A stretch of 64,000 bases of DNA, from the NCBI RefSeq assembly GCF_030252325.1, contig NZ_CP126981.1:3782001-3846000 (forward strand). The letters run 5' to 3'. Under the pieces are notes generated by a model. That model worked only from the letters and a program-made list of their open reading frames with translations, was not told where the DNA came from and did no database searches. Positions 1-9,981 of the stretch are shown here, in pieces; position 1 is the first letter of the stretch, and the number at the start of each line of letters is the position of its first letter. The position numbers and the translations under genes are program-made. The DNA is from Candidatus Mycobacterium wuenschmannii. GTDB taxonomy: Bacteria; Actinomycetota; Actinomycetes; Mycobacteriales; Mycobacteriaceae.

Positions 1-1
1 G

Positions 2-304
2 TTCTTCGCGGTGTGGGAGGAGGACGAGACGTTCCTGGCTTTGCTGCGGGCGGCGATGACAAGCCCGCTGGCAGCCGATACCTTGCGACGGGTGTTCGCC
101 GAGCAGGTGGCGCCCAAGCTGATCACCGCCACCCCGGACAATCCCGTGCAGCGGATCGGGCTGATGGGTGCATTTGTCATCGGCCTGGCGATCACGCGGT
201 ACGTGCTGGTCAATCCGCCGATTGCCGGCCTCGATCGCGACGAACTCAGCCGATGGGCCGCGCCGGTCATCCGGCAACTCCTGGTGGGCCCGGCGCCGGT
301 CTGA
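2..304 (+). CDS. TetR-family regulator, C-terminal part (5' end outside window)
   Basis: Only the ligand-binding C-terminal half of a TetR-type repressor is present; the reading frame is open to the left edge, so the DNA-binding helix-turn-helix lies outside the window. The segment is helical and ends in a pattern common in mycobacterial TetR proteins (GAFVIGLAITRYVL, then a DRDEL stretch). It lies just upstream of, and in the same direction as, an MFS drug-efflux gene with a perfect dyad between them. The inference is that it represses that pump. The family assignment rests on a partial sequence. Confidence 0.7.
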   Translation, partial: FFAVWEEDETFLALLRAAMTSPLAADTLRRVFAEQVAPKLITATPDNPVQRIGLMGAFVIGLAITRYVLVNPPIAGLDRDELSRWAAPVIRQLLVGPAPV

Positions 305-319
305 GGCACCTCGCCCGGA

Positions 320-346
320 CGAAACGAGACTGATAGTCTCGTTTCG
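320..346. promoter_or_regulatory. Perfect inverted repeat, probable TetR operator
   Basis: A 12-bp perfect inverted repeat (CGAAACGAGACT, 3-nt spacer, AGTCTCGTTTCG) lies between the TetR stop codon and the MFS start. Length and spacing fit a TetR-family operator. Its position suggests control of the downstream efflux pump. Binding is inferred, not shown. Confidence 0.65.
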
Positions 347-357
347 AAACGCACTGG

Positions 358-1956
358 GTGGAGGCTTTCGTGGTCGAGACAGTGGCCGATCCATACCCCG
401 ACGGCGACTTCGCGCTGGCTGGCCTGACGTCCCGCACGAGGACGTGGCTGCTGACCGTCGCCTGCTTCGGCGTGCTGCTGGTGATCTCGTCGATGGTGGC
501 GCTCAACACCGCGCTGCCCGACATCGCCATCGCGACCTCGGCCACCCAGACTCAGCTCACCTGGGTCGTGGACAGCTACACCCTTGTGCTGGCCTGCCTA
601 CTGCTACCCGCCGGTGCGCTCGGTGACCGCTACGGTCGCCGGGGCGCGATGCTGGTCGGCCTGGCCATCTTCGCCGCGGCGTCGCTGGTGCCGGCGGTGT
701 TGTCCGACCCGTTGATCGTCATCATCTCTCGCGGCGTTGCCGGTGCCGGTGCGGCGTTGATCATGCCCGCCACGCTGTCGCTGATCACCGCGGCGCATCC
801 AAAAGATCAGCGCAACAAGGCGGTTGGCATCTGGGCCGGCGTGGCGGGATGCGGTGCGGTCGTCGGGATGCTCGGATCCGGTGCCCTGCTGAACTTTTGG
901 TCGTGGCACTCGATCTTCTGGGGATTCGCCGGCGCGGCGTCGACTATTTTCGTTCTCACCCTGACCATTGCGAGTTCGCGCGAGGCCGACGCGCATCCAC
1001 TGGACTGGCGGGGCGCGGTGGTCATCGCCGGTTCGGTGGCGACGCTGGTGTTCGGCATCCTCGAAGCGCCGGCCCGCGGTTGGACCCACCCGCTGGTGCT
1101 GTCCACCATCGGCACCGGTCTGCTGCTGGGTCTGGCGTTCGGCTTCGTCGAGATGCGCCAGCGCTATCCGCTGTTGGACGTGCGCCTGTTCGCGGTGCCC
1201 GCGTTCGCGATCGGCGCGGCCACCATCACGGTGTTCTTCCTGTCGATGTTCGGCTACCTGTTCCTGTTGATGCAGTACATGCAGTTGATCCTCGGCTACA
1301 GCCCCAACAAGACGGCGCTGGCGTTGAGCCCGATCATGGGTCCGGTCCTGGTGCTGTCGGTGTTGTCGTTCTGGTATCTGCCCCGACTCGGCCTGCGCAC
1401 GACGATCTTCGTCGGCCTGCTCTTCATTGCCCTCGGGTCGTACTGCATGGCGGGCATCGCGGTCGACTCGCCCTATTGGCGGGCGGCGTGGCCGATGCTG
1501 ATCATGAGTGTCGGCATCGGAATGTGCACGGCGCCAACGACGTCGGCGATCATGACCACGGCTCCCGACGACAAGCAAGGCGTCGCCTCGGCGGTCAACG
1601 ACGCCAGCCGGGAGATCGGTGCCGCGCTGGGAATAGCGTTGGCGGGATCTATGTTGGCGGCGCGGTACGCACAGGCGTTGGCGCCCAACCTGACTGGCTT
1701 TCCAAAATCCGTCGGTGATGCGGCCGCCACGTCCTTGGGTCAGGCGCTGGAGGTGTCGCGACGGCTCGGTCCGGCGGGGACGCGACTAGCGGAGGCCAGC
1801 AAGGTGGCGTTCATCGATGCCATGCATTCGTCGTTGCTGGTGTTGGCGATCCTCATTGCGGTCAGCGCAGTGCTGATCGGCTTGTGGGCGCCGGGACGCG
1901 ACGGCCAGCAGTTGCGCCCGGTGCGCTACCTGTTGGCGCGGCGACGGTCTAAGTAG
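358..1956 (+). CDS. MFS transporter, DHA2 (EmrB/QacA) drug-efflux type
   Basis: Proton-driven multidrug exporter of the inner membrane. The 532-residue product has about 14 hydrophobic helices and the MFS signature GDRYGRRG near residue 85, both typical of the DHA2 family. The GTG at 358 gives the longest frame, but the GTG at 370 has the better ribosome-binding site (GGTGGAGG just upstream) and may be the true start. It follows a TetR gene and a dyad operator, so substrate-induced derepression is likely. The substrate cannot be told. Its end overlaps the convergent next gene by 8 bp. Confidence 0.85.
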   Translation: MEAFVVETVADPYPDGDFALAGLTSRTRTWLLTVACFGVLLVISSMVALNTALPDIAIATSATQTQLTWVVDSYTLVLACLLLPAGALGDRYGRRGAMLVGLAIFAAASLVPAVLSDPLIVIISRGVAGAGAALIMPATLSLITAAHPKDQRNKAVGIWAGVAGCGAVVGMLGSGALLNFWSWHSIFWGFAGAASTIFVLTLTIASSREADAHPLDWRGAVVIAGSVATLVFGILEAPARGWTHPLVLSTIGTGLLLGLAFGFVEMRQRYPLLDVRLFAVPAFAIGAATITVFFLSMFGYLFLLMQYMQLILGYSPNKTALALSPIMGPVLVLSVLSFWYLPRLGLRTTIFVGLLFIALGSYCMAGIAVDSPYWRAAWPMLIMSVGIGMCTAPTTSAIMTTAPDDKQGVASAVNDASREIGAALGIALAGSMLAARYAQALAPNLTGFPKSVGDAAATSLGQALEVSRRLGPAGTRLAEASKVAFIDAMHSSLLVLAILIAVSAVLIGLWAPGRDGQQLRPVRYLLARRRSK

Positions 1957-2443
1957 GCGGCGCCGTCCGGCGGTCGTAGCGCGGATCGGTCCGGTCCCGG
2001 CGTGCGGGCCAGTACTGGGCGGGGTCGTCGCCGGGAATGGTGACGTCAGGCACCACCCGCCGGTAGCTGACCTTCCAGTCGCCGTCTAGTCGCCGGAAGT
2101 AATCGATGTAGCGGCCGTAGCTGGCCACGACCTGGCCACCGATCAGCGCATGCATCACGAAGAACGTTTCACCCCAGGCATTGTCGCCGTCGACGTCGAA
2201 GACCGACTGACCCAGGAGGTGATGCATCGTCAGCTGGCCCGCCCGACTGTCTGGCGCGCAGATCATTTCGGCGAACTCGGAGCCGGATCCCTTGAACGCG
2301 CCGTGGTCGTCGTAGGACTGCGGCGCGTAGCACTCGATGATCCCTGCTTTGTCGGCGCGATCAGCCGCCGCGGCGAGCCGGGCCACCAATTCCGTCAGCG
2401 CGGCCTTGTCGACCCAGATGTGTAGATCGTCTGAATTGGGCAT
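1949..2443 (-). CDS. SnoaL-like / nuclear transport factor 2-like protein
   Basis: A 164-residue single-domain protein of the SnoaL/NTF2 cone-shaped fold. Visible signs are an N-terminal helix with ALTELVARLAAAADRAD, a central YDDHGAFKGSGSEFAEMI stretch, and the late Trp-rich strand (DYFRRLDGDWKVSYRRVVPD) usual in this family. Members are isomerases, dehydratases or non-enzymatic small-molecule binders, so no reaction can be assigned. The start is taken at 2443 (MPNSDD); an ATG at 2452 is also possible. It is convergent with the MFS gene. Confidence 0.75.
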   Translation of the reverse strand: MPNSDDLHIWVDKAALTELVARLAAAADRADKAGIIECYAPQSYDDHGAFKGSGSEFAEMICAPDSRAGQLTMHHLLGQSVFDVDGDNAWGETFFVMHALIGGQVVASYGRYIDYFRRLDGDWKVSYRRVVPDVTIPGDDPAQYWPARRDRTDPRYDRRTAPPT

Positions 2444-2587
2444 GGCAAACATCTTGGCGGACTTGCCGTTGCAATCAGGCTGATTTACACGGCTGTGTTT
2501 ACCGGGGGCGATGGCTACGCTCGCCAAATCCAGTCGCCGCCCGCCGGCAACTTCTCGTGAACCCGGTCACCGGTATGGAGGCAAGTA

Positions 2588-3700
2588 ATGACCGAGCCCA
2601 CCCAGCAACCGCCGCGATGGCGCAGAGCCGTGGCCGGGGTGCCTCGGCTCAACATTGTGGGTCTCGCCGCGATTGTGGTGGCGGCGGGCCTGCTCGCGTT
2701 CCACAACCTGCAGCACGACAAGTCGGCGAACCAGATCCTCAACGTGTCCTACGACCCGACTCGGGAGCTGTATGCGGAGATCGACAGGCATTTCGTCGAG
2801 CAGTACAAGAAGCAGACCGGCGTGACGGTGGAAGTGAAGCAGTCGCACGGTGGTTCGGGCCGCCAGACGGCGGACGTCATCGCGGGCAAGCAGAAGGCGG
2901 ACGTGGTGTCGCTCGCGCTGCCGAGCGACATCGAAGCGCTACGGAAGCGCGGCCTGGTCGGCGCCGATTGGCAGAAGCGGCTGCCGAACAACTCGGTGCC
3001 CTACACCTCGACGATCGTTTTCGTTGTCCACAAAGACAATCCGAAGCACATCCACGATTGGCCCGATCTGATCAAGGACGACGTCGAGATCGTGAACCCG
3101 GATCCACGCACGTCGGGCAACGGCAAGCTCAGTGTGCTGGCCGCCTGGGGTTCGGTCACCACCCGCGGCGGCAGTGACGCACAGGCGTCCGACTTCGTCC
3201 GGGACCTACTGACGCACGTCGTCGCCGCCGATCCCGGCGCGCGGAGCGCCGCAATCACCTACTCGGTCGAGAAGGTCGGCGATGTCCACCTCACGTGGGA
3301 AAACGAAGCACTGCGCGAGGTCGCGGAGAACAAGAACGAGTTCGAAATCGTCTATCCACCAACGAGTATCCGCGCCGAGCCAGCGGTCACCTGGGTCGAT
3401 GCGAACCTGTCCGACAAGAAGCTCGCGTCCTACGCCAAGGCGTATCTGGAGTATCTCTACACCGACGCGGCGCAGGAGACCGCCGCTGAGTACGGCTACC
3501 GGCCGATCAAACCGGAGATCCTCGCCAAGCACAGGGACCGACTGCCCGCGATCGACCTCTTCCCGATCTCCGCGATCGCGAAGAACTGGAACGACGCGCG
3601 CGAGAAGTTCTTCGGCAACAACGGAATCTACGACGTGGTCTCCTCGGCTCCGGCCCGGAAGGCGTCGGCCCACTCGCGACGAAAGGCGAAGACCTCATGA
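2588..3700 (+). CDS. Sulfate/thiosulfate-type substrate-binding protein, membrane anchored
   Basis: Extracytoplasmic oxyanion-binding protein of the Sbp/CysP family (370 aa). Family motifs seen are [29 protein letters not shown] and [19 protein letters not shown]. Residues about 22-38 form a hydrophobic segment without a lipobox cysteine, so it is probably signal-anchored rather than a lipoprotein. An RBS (GGAGG) precedes the ATG. There is no ABC permease or ATPase here; instead the stop codon overlaps the start of a SulP permease (ATGA), implying co-translation and delivery of sulfate to a secondary transporter. Confidence 0.88.
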   Translation: MTEPTQQPPRWRRAVAGVPRLNIVGLAAIVVAAGLLAFHNLQHDKSANQILNVSYDPTRELYAEIDRHFVEQYKKQTGVTVEVKQSHGGSGRQTADVIAGKQKADVVSLALPSDIEALRKRGLVGADWQKRLPNNSVPYTSTIVFVVHKDNPKHIHDWPDLIKDDVEIVNPDPRTSGNGKLSVLAAWGSVTTRGGSDAQASDFVRDLLTHVVAADPGARSAAITYSVEKVGDVHLTWENEALREVAENKNEFEIVYPPTSIRAEPAVTWVDANLSDKKLASYAKAYLEYLYTDAAQETAAEYGYRPIKPEILAKHRDRLPAIDLFPISAIAKNWNDAREKFFGNNGIYDVVSSAPARKASAHSRRKAKTS

Positions 3701-5490
3701 GCATTTCGGCGAGATTTGCGAATCTGAACTACTCCGGTGAGAAGGCGCGCCGCGATCTCATCGCCGGCCTCACGGTCGCGGCGGTGTCGCTGCCGCAAGG
3801 GATCACCTACGCACTGGTGGCCGGCGTCGACCCGAAGTTCGGCGTGTATTCCTCGATCGTGGTGACCTTCGTGGCGTCGATCTTCCAGTCGTCCTCGCAT
3901 TTGGTGAACGGACCGACGAGCGCGATCTCGCTGCTGGTGTTCAGCTCGCTGGCGTTCATCGACCCGGAGAACCGGACGGCCCTGTTCGAGGCGCTGTTTT
4001 TGCTCGGCGTCCTGGTCGGCACGTTCCAGATCTTGATCGCGGTATTCAAACTCGGTGACCTGACTCGATATATCTCCGAATCGGTCATCCTCGGGTTCAT
4101 CCTGTCCGCCGCGATCTTGATCGCGCTGGGCCAGCTCGGCAATGCGCTGGGGGTGAAAGACCAAGGCAACGGCCGACAGTCGGTGCTCAAGCGCACCTAC
4201 CTCACGCTGTTCCACGGCGACGCCGTCAACTACCGAGCGTTGATCATCGCCGTGTCGACCATCGTCCTCGCAGTTGTCCTGCGACGGGTGGTGAAGCGGT
4301 ACGGGCTGCCGCAGATCGACCTGCTGGCCACGCTGATCTTCGCGGCCCTGATCGCATATCTGGCCGGTTGGGCGACCGAACACCACGGCAAGACCGCGAT
4401 CACCCTTACCGCGAAAATCCCGCAGAGCCTGCCGCATCCGCACATCCCCTCGATCCAACTCGGCGAAATTGGCCAGCTGTCGGAGGGCGCGCTCGCGATC
4501 GCCTTCATCGGTCTGCTGGAGGCGCTGTCGATCGCGAAGGCCATCGCTTACGAGAGCGGGCAGAAGATCGATTACAACCGCCAGATCATCGCGGAAGGTC
4601 TGGGCAACCTGGCCGGCGGCTTCTTCCAGGCGGTCCCGGGTTCGGGTTCGGTGACCCGGTCACCGATCAATTACCAGGCGGGTGCGGTGACCCGGTTCTC
4701 CGGGGTGATCGCATCCATCGGGGTGGCGATCATCGTGCTGTTGTTCGCGCCGCTGCTGCATTACATGCCCCGCGCCGCGCTGGCCGGACTGCTACTGATC
4801 ACCGCGGTGCGGTTGATCGACGTCAAGCGAATCAGCTACGCCGTCAAGGCGTCTCGCTACGACGCGGGCCTGGTCCTGATCACGGCGTTCACGGGGGTGC
4901 TGGTCGACCTGGACACCGCGGTGCTGCTCGGCGTCGCCCTGTCCATCCTGCTGTTCGTGCCGCGGGCCGCGCGGCTCAAGGCGAGAGAGTTGGTCGTCGC
5001 ACCCGAGCGGGTGGTGCGCGAGCGGGTGCCCAGCGATCCCCCCGACCCGTCGACGTTGATCTTCGATTTCGAGGGCGAGTTGTTCTTCGGTGCCGCACCG
5101 GAATTGGAGCGTTACCTCGGTGACCTGTCCGAGCGCATCGAGAAGGAAGGCATCAAGTATCTCGTGCTGCGCGTGAAGCGGGTGCGCCACCCGGACGCCG
5201 TCGTGATTCAGCGGGTCGACAAGTTCGTTCGCGACGAAACCGAACGCGGGGTAGTGGTCCTGCTGGCCGGCGTGCAGGACGACCTGTGGACGCTGCTGAC
5301 GAACGTGGGCTTCGACAAGTGGTTCCCGTCGGAGCGGGTCTTCCCCGAGGAGGAGCAGGAATTCTCCGCGACGCTGAAGGCGGTTCGCTACGCCCATGCC
5401 CTGCGCGGCTTCGACGAATCGGGGGAAAAGGTGCCGGCCGATGCCGTTGCCACCAACGGAGACGCCAAGCACTACTACTACCTGGTCTGA
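3697..5490 (+). CDS. SulP-family sulfate/anion permease with STAS domain
   Basis: Secondary anion transporter of the SLC26/SulP family (597 aa). The N-terminal two thirds is a polytopic membrane domain ([20 protein letters not shown] near residue 23; [14 protein letters not shown] near 70; [14 protein letters not shown] near 310). From about residue 430 comes a cytoplasmic STAS domain ([20 protein letters not shown]). Likely substrate is sulfate, supported by the sulfate-binding protein encoded immediately upstream with a 4-bp overlap. Bicarbonate or another oxyanion remains possible. Confidence 0.9.
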   Translation: MSISARFANLNYSGEKARRDLIAGLTVAAVSLPQGITYALVAGVDPKFGVYSSIVVTFVASIFQSSSHLVNGPTSAISLLVFSSLAFIDPENRTALFEALFLLGVLVGTFQILIAVFKLGDLTRYISESVILGFILSAAILIALGQLGNALGVKDQGNGRQSVLKRTYLTLFHGDAVNYRALIIAVSTIVLAVVLRRVVKRYGLPQIDLLATLIFAALIAYLAGWATEHHGKTAITLTAKIPQSLPHPHIPSIQLGEIGQLSEGALAIAFIGLLEALSIAKAIAYESGQKIDYNRQIIAEGLGNLAGGFFQAVPGSGSVTRSPINYQAGAVTRFSGVIASIGVAIIVLLFAPLLHYMPRAALAGLLLITAVRLIDVKRISYAVKASRYDAGLVLITAFTGVLVDLDTAVLLGVALSILLFVPRAARLKARELVVAPERVVRERVPSDPPDPSTLIFDFEGELFFGAAPELERYLGDLSERIEKEGIKYLVLRVKRVRHPDAVVIQRVDKFVRDETERGVVVLLAGVQDDLWTLLTNVGFDKWFPSERVFPEEEQEFSATLKAVRYAHALRGFDESGEKVPADAVATNGDAKHYYYLV

Positions 5491-5524
5491 TCGGCCGGCC
5501 ATACCGCACACGTAATCTGGCCGA

Positions 5525-6550
5525 GTGAGTTCCGGACGTCGTTACGTCATCGTCGGTGCGGGCGCGATCGGCGGAACCGTCGGTGGCGTGCTGGCTCGGG
5601 CCGGCGTGCCCACGGTGCTGGTGGCGCGCGGGCAGCACGCCGAGGTGCTGGCCACCACCGGCCTGATGCTCAGGACGCCGGACGGCATCTTTCACACGGC
5701 GGTGGCCGCGGTTTCGGATGCCGACGAGGTGCGGCTGACCGCCGACGACGTGCTGGTGTTCGCCACCAAGACCCAGCAGCTTGACGCGGCCTTGCAGCAA
5801 TGGGTGGATCGGCCGGTGCATGGTCCCGACGGCGTCGCCGGTACCGCCGGCGATCTGCTGCCGGTGTTCACCGCGCTCAACGGTGTTGTGGCAGAGGAGA
5901 AAGCGCTGCGCTACTTCCGGCGGGTGTTCGGCATCTGCGTGTGGCTACCCGCCGTCCATCTGAACGCCGGCGAGGTGATCGTCCGTTCGTGGCCGGTCGC
6001 CGGTCAATTCCACGTCGCCCGGTGGCCGGCCACGCTGCGCACCGCCGAGGACAGCGAGTTGCTCGACGATCTGGCAGCCGCCTGGACCGCGGCGGGAATC
6101 CGGGTCAATGCGGTCGACGACGTCGCTCCGTGGAAATACAACAAGTTGCTGAGCAACCTCGGTAACGCGGTGGGCGCGCTGGCCACGGGCGATCTCAACA
6201 AGTTCGTCCGCCCGCTACGCGATGAGGCCGAGCGGGTACTAGCTTGCGCTGGAATCGATTTCGTCTCGTTCGAGGTGACGACGGCGGGGCGGGCCGACGG
6301 GCCGACACTGCGGCCGGTGCCCGGCGATGACACCGGCGCCAGCAGCTCCACCTGGCAGTCCCTGAGCCGCAACACCGGCGACGTGGAGACCGACTTCTTC
6401 AACGGCGAGATCGTCCGTATCGCACACCAGCACGGGATCGACGCACCCCTGAACGCGGCACTGGCTCGGGCCGCACGTGATGCAGTGCGCAATCACCATG
6501 GGCCGGGCCACTATTCGGCCGAGCAACTGGCAGCCCTGCTAGGAGCCTAG
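5525..6550 (+). CDS. panE: 2-dehydropantoate 2-reductase (ketopantoate reductase) family
   Basis: NADPH-dependent reductase of the PanE/ApbA family, which reduces ketopantoate to pantoate in pantothenate and CoA synthesis. The N-terminal Rossmann motif VGAGAIGG lies at about residues 10-17. The central FATKTQQLDAAL and the catalytic-lysine helix WKYNKLLSNLGNAVGAL match the family, as does the C-terminal SSTWQSLSRNTGDVETDFFN segment. Starts at GTG 5525. Mycobacteria carry several paralogues, so the physiological substrate is uncertain. Its end overlaps the convergent Eis-like gene by 4 bp. Confidence 0.85.
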   Translation: MSSGRRYVIVGAGAIGGTVGGVLARAGVPTVLVARGQHAEVLATTGLMLRTPDGIFHTAVAAVSDADEVRLTADDVLVFATKTQQLDAALQQWVDRPVHGPDGVAGTAGDLLPVFTALNGVVAEEKALRYFRRVFGICVWLPAVHLNAGEVIVRSWPVAGQFHVARWPATLRTAEDSELLDDLAAAWTAAGIRVNAVDDVAPWKYNKLLSNLGNAVGALATGDLNKFVRPLRDEAERVLACAGIDFVSFEVTTAGRADGPTLRPVPGDDTGASSSTWQSLSRNTGDVETDFFNGEIVRIAHQHGIDAPLNAALARAARDAVRNHHGPGHYSAEQLAALLGA

Positions 6551-7764
6551 AAGAAGAATCCGGCGTGCGGGGCTTCGGGCCACGCGAAGAGGCGATCCGC
6601 CGCGACGAGATGCGCCGGGTCTTCGGCGCGCGCCACCCCGGCCAAAGCCAGGCTGCGCCACGTCGCCCCGCCGAGCAGCACGGCGGCGAGGCCCGCCACC
6701 CCGACGTGCACCTGAGGATTCCGGTCGACGCGCTCGGCGCCGTCCGGCGTGACAGACAGGGTGCGGGAGTTGCCCGGTAACAGCGAATCCTCGACTGCGA
6801 TGGCGACTTCCGAGTCACCGGCGTATTGGCGTGCCGCCAAGGCTTTTTCGGCGTCGATGATCCGGAGCCAGGTTTCGTCGTGGGCGTTGGTCACCTTCGC
6901 GGCGCGTTGATCGAGCAGCAGCCATGGCATCGGGTCGTCGACCGGCATCATGAAGAACACCACCCGATCGATCAGGTCGAGTCCGAGCAGGAAGCGGAGC
7001 AGGCCGACGTAGCTCTCCGAGTCGGGCGCGAAGAAGTCCTCGACGACGATGGTGCGCTGGTCGCTGACGAACCATTTGTCGGTGTCGATCGGGCGATAGC
7101 GGGCGAATCCCGTCTCGCGCCCGGCCGCGCCATGTACCGCGACATACCAAGGACCAGAAGCGGATTCGGTGCGTAGCCGGATTCCCTGCCACCACATCCC
7201 CGGTCGGTCGATCGTCCCGGGCCGCGATGGCCGGTTCTCGCCGTAGATCCGCGGTAACGCCTCCCAGACGTCCGTGGGATCCAGCAGTCGCACCGGACCG
7301 CCGGCCGGCGCGCCCGGCCGCAGCTTCGCCCGCGCGGTCTGGACTTCGACGGTCTGAGATCTGGTCGCGACGCCGTATCCGTAGCGCTCGTAGATGGTCG
7401 CCTCGGATGCCCGCAACGTCGCGACCGGTTCGCCGCGCGCGGCGACGTCATGCAGCTGGTGGCGAACGAGATCGGTGGCGACACCGCGTCGGGTGAACGA
7501 CGGCAGTACCCCGATGTGGGTCACGGCCGCATGACCGACCCTGGCACCGCCGGGAAGGGTGAGCGTGCTCGTCTGCGCGTCGGCGGTGCCGACGAGTTGA
7601 CCGTCGACGAACGCGCCGATGGTGCGGCCGGGTTCGAGCAGCCGCCGGATCTGGTCGGCCTCGAGGTCCGACATGCGGGGGAAGCCGATCATGGCGGCGC
7701 GGAACACGTTGGCCGCGGCAACGAGGTCGCCCTCGCTGTCGAGCACGCGGATGTCGGTGGTCAC
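6547..7764 (-). CDS. Eis-family GNAT N-acetyltransferase
   Basis: Acetyl-CoA-dependent N-acetyltransferase of the Eis (enhanced intracellular survival) type, 405 aa, close to the usual 400-410. The first GNAT domain carries the acetyl-CoA loop at about residues 84-100 (THIGVLPSFTRRGVATDL) and the ASEATIYERYGYGVAT segment. The C-terminal part is the sterol-carrier-like fold and ends in a phenylalanine carboxylate, as in Eis, where the terminal carboxylate is catalytic. Eis proteins acetylate aminoglycosides and other amines. Mycobacteria often have more than one, so this need not be the orthologue of M. tuberculosis eis. Confidence 0.85.
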   Translation of the reverse strand: MTTDIRVLDSEGDLVAAANVFRAAMIGFPRMSDLEADQIRRLLEPGRTIGAFVDGQLVGTADAQTSTLTLPGGARVGHAAVTHIGVLPSFTRRGVATDLVRHQLHDVAARGEPVATLRASEATIYERYGYGVATRSQTVEVQTARAKLRPGAPAGGPVRLLDPTDVWEALPRIYGENRPSRPGTIDRPGMWWQGIRLRTESASGPWYVAVHGAAGRETGFARYRPIDTDKWFVSDQRTIVVEDFFAPDSESYVGLLRFLLGLDLIDRVVFFMMPVDDPMPWLLLDQRAAKVTNAHDETWLRIIDAEKALAARQYAGDSEVAIAVEDSLLPGNSRTLSVTPDGAERVDRNPQVHVGVAGLAAVLLGGATWRSLALAGVARAEDPAHLVAADRLFAWPEAPHAGFFF

Positions 7765-7820
7765 CCCGACATCATGCTCGCGATCGACGCGACGGCGAAG
7801 GCGCCTCGTGGCGGGCTGTC

Positions 7821-8681
7821 CTAGGTGCCGGTGAAGACCAGCGGATCGTGCAGCACCCGGGTGCCGTCGTGCAGCGCGTCGATGGCCGTCATGTGCTCGT
7901 CGTCAAGGGTGAAGCCGAATACGTCGAGGTTTTCCGCAACCCGCTCGGGTTTCGAGGATCGCGACACCACCACGTTGTTCAGCTGCAGATTCCAGCGCAC
8001 CAGAACCTGGGCGGGCGTCTGACCGTATTCGGCGGCGATCGATGTCACCGCGGGCTCCTCGAGCATCCGGCCGACACCCAGCGGGCTGTACGACTGGGTG
8101 ACGACATCGTGGTCGGCGTGCGCCTGCCGCAACTCGGCCTGGTTGAGGCGCGGGTGCAACTCGATCTGGTTGACGGCCGGCACTTCATCGGTCTCGTCGA
8201 TGACAGCCCTGAGGTGATCCTCGGTGAAGTTGGAGACGCCAATCGAGCGAACGTGGCCCTGTTCGCGGGCTTCGATCATGCCGGCGAAGCTCTCCACGTA
8301 TTTGCCGATCGACGGCGCCGGCCAGTGAATCAGGTAGAGGTCCAGGTAGTCCAGTCCGAGCCGATCGAGGCTGGCCTTGCAGGATTCCTGGGCGCTGTCG
8401 AAGCCCTGCTTCGAGGTGCCGAGCTTGGTGGTGACCCAGAGCTCGTCGCGCGCGATGCCCGAGGCGGCGATCGCGCGCCCGACGGCTTCCTCGTTGCCGT
8501 ACGCGGCGGCCGTGTCGATCAGCCGGCAGCCGGCTTCGATCGCGGCCAGCACCGAGCTTTCCGTCTCGGCGTCCGAGAGCTTGGCGACCCCCAAGCCCAG
8601 AACCGGCATCTGCGCGTCATTGTGCAGCGCCTTCGTGGGAATCGTCGTGGGTGTACTGAATCGTTCGTCGATCGCGGTCAT
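7821..8681 (-). CDS. Aldo/keto reductase
   Basis: NADPH-dependent carbonyl reductase of the AKR superfamily (286 aa). The full catalytic tetrad is visible: Asp56 ([11 protein letters not shown]), Tyr61, Lys86 (WVTTKLG) and His119 (YLIHWP). The cofactor-binding end has [16 protein letters not shown]. It resembles the mycobacterial AKR typified by M. tuberculosis Rv2971, which reduces dicarbonyls such as methylglyoxal; the actual substrate is not determinable. Starts at ATG 8681 and stands alone. Confidence 0.9.
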   Translation of the reverse strand: MTAIDERFSTPTTIPTKALHNDAQMPVLGLGVAKLSDAETESSVLAAIEAGCRLIDTAAAYGNEEAVGRAIAASGIARDELWVTTKLGTSKQGFDSAQESCKASLDRLGLDYLDLYLIHWPAPSIGKYVESFAGMIEAREQGHVRSIGVSNFTEDHLRAVIDETDEVPAVNQIELHPRLNQAELRQAHADHDVVTQSYSPLGVGRMLEEPAVTSIAAEYGQTPAQVLVRWNLQLNNVVVSRSSKPERVAENLDVFGFTLDDEHMTAIDALHDGTRVLHDPLVFTGT

Positions 8682-9162
8682 GCGTCATCACCTGCCTGCA
8701 CATGTGCTTTGTGGATTACGTGGACAAGATCGCGCCGGCAGCCCCCCATCAGGACCGGACTCCGCTGCCCGTAGCGCGTGAGACGCCAAAGTTCAATAAT
8801 CCGAACCGTTTTGCGTCTCCGCGCGGCACGCCGGGGTCGATCGAACTGAACAGTAACTGAGTCCCCGGCCGAGCTCACGTCAGGAACGGGTGGATTTCAA
8901 CGAGCAAAATGACTGTGCCATCCAAACTTTCGATCTCCAGGTAGAACAATCATTCACGCGACGTCAAGCAATGGTGTGACGTCGAATACAGGCGCAGCGC
9001 GGCGTCGTCGAGGCGTTCGCTAAACTCCGCATTCGGGTGACCTCGGTCACGATGCGAAACACATTGCGGCACAGGCGAAATCTGACCGGCTCGCATATGT
9101 TCGCGCGAGTCGTTACGCTCGGCCCGCACTCGACTACCCACGGAAGCGAGGCTGTTCGCGGC
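8682..9162. other. Intergenic region, 481 bp, no gene recognised
   Basis: Divergent spacer between the aldo/keto reductase and the inositol-phosphatase gene. An open frame runs into the latter from position 9037, but that stretch lacks family homology and looks non-coding. Promoters for both genes must lie here; no clear operator or RNA structure was found. Confidence 0.5.
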
Positions 9163-9981
9163 ATGAAGAACTACGACGATTTCCTCGAGATAGCACGGCA
9201 AGCAGCCCAGATCGGATCCACGACGCTGGGCACGGCGCAGCCCGGAACGATCGAACACAAGGGTGACCGGGACCTGGTCACCGACATCGACCTGACCATC
9301 CAGCACGACGTCGCCGATTTTCTCGCCACGGCGACACCCGATATCGACCTGCTCGCTGAGGAGTTCGCCCGGCAACCCGACATCGCGACCTCGGAGTGGC
9401 TCTGGGTGCTCGATCCCATCGACGGCACTTCGAACTTCGCGCACGGGCTGCCTTTGTGTTCGGTGGCATTGGCATTGATGCACCGCGGGGAGGCCGTGGT
9501 CGCCGTCATCCACGCGCCCTTGCTGGGTCGCACCTATCACGCGGTCAAGGACGGTGGCGCCTTCCTCAACGGCCGGCCGATCGCGGCGAGCACGACCGGC
9601 AGCCTCACCGAGGCGATCGTGTCCCTGGGCGACTACGCCGTCGGCCCCGACGCCGCCGCCCTCAATCGGCAACGCCTGGCGCTCACCGCTGAGCTGATAC
9701 CGGTGATCGAACGGGTCCGGATGGTCGGCGCGGCAACCCTCGATCTCGCGTTCGTCGCGGAGGGTGCACTCGACGCCTGCGTGATGATGTCCAACAAGCC
9801 GTGGGACACCGCTGCAGGTGCGTTGCTGGCGCGCGAGGCCGGCGCGCTGTTGAGCGACGCGCACGGGAATCCGCATACGCACCAATCTGATTCGATCGTC
9901 GCGGCCACCCCCGCGATCATCGACGATCTGACCGCGGTGATCGGGGTGGCGAACCGGGTCAGCGACCCCGTAACGCGGTAA
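9163..9981 (+). CDS. Inositol monophosphatase-family phosphatase
   Basis: Magnesium-dependent, lithium-sensitive-type sugar/inositol phosphatase fold (272 aa). The metal-site motifs are all present: [11 protein letters not shown] and LLAEE early, [17 protein letters not shown] in the middle, and [16 protein letters not shown] late. Family members in mycobacteria include inositol-1-phosphatases (SuhB/ImpA), histidinol-phosphatase (HisN) and CysQ; I cannot choose between them. The ATG at 9163 (MKNYDDF) is preferred over the upstream in-frame codons because homology begins there. The 3' end overlaps the convergent qcrB paralogue by 23 bp. Confidence 0.85.
   Translation: MKNYDDFLEIARQAAQIGSTTLGTAQPGTIEHKGDRDLVTDIDLTIQHDVADFLATATPDIDLLAEEFARQPDIATSEWLWVLDPIDGTSNFAHGLPLCSVALALMHRGEAVVAVIHAPLLGRTYHAVKDGGAFLNGRPIAASTTGSLTEAIVSLGDYAVGPDAAALNRQRLALTAELIPVIERVRMVGAATLDLAFVAEGALDACVMMSNKPWDTAAGALLAREAGALLSDAHGNPHTHQSDSIVAATPAIIDDLTAVIGVANRVSDPVTR

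Noticed and set aside
9037..9162. N-terminal extension of the inositol-phosphatase
   Set aside because: Arg/Thr/His-rich, not family-like; homology begins at ATG 9163.
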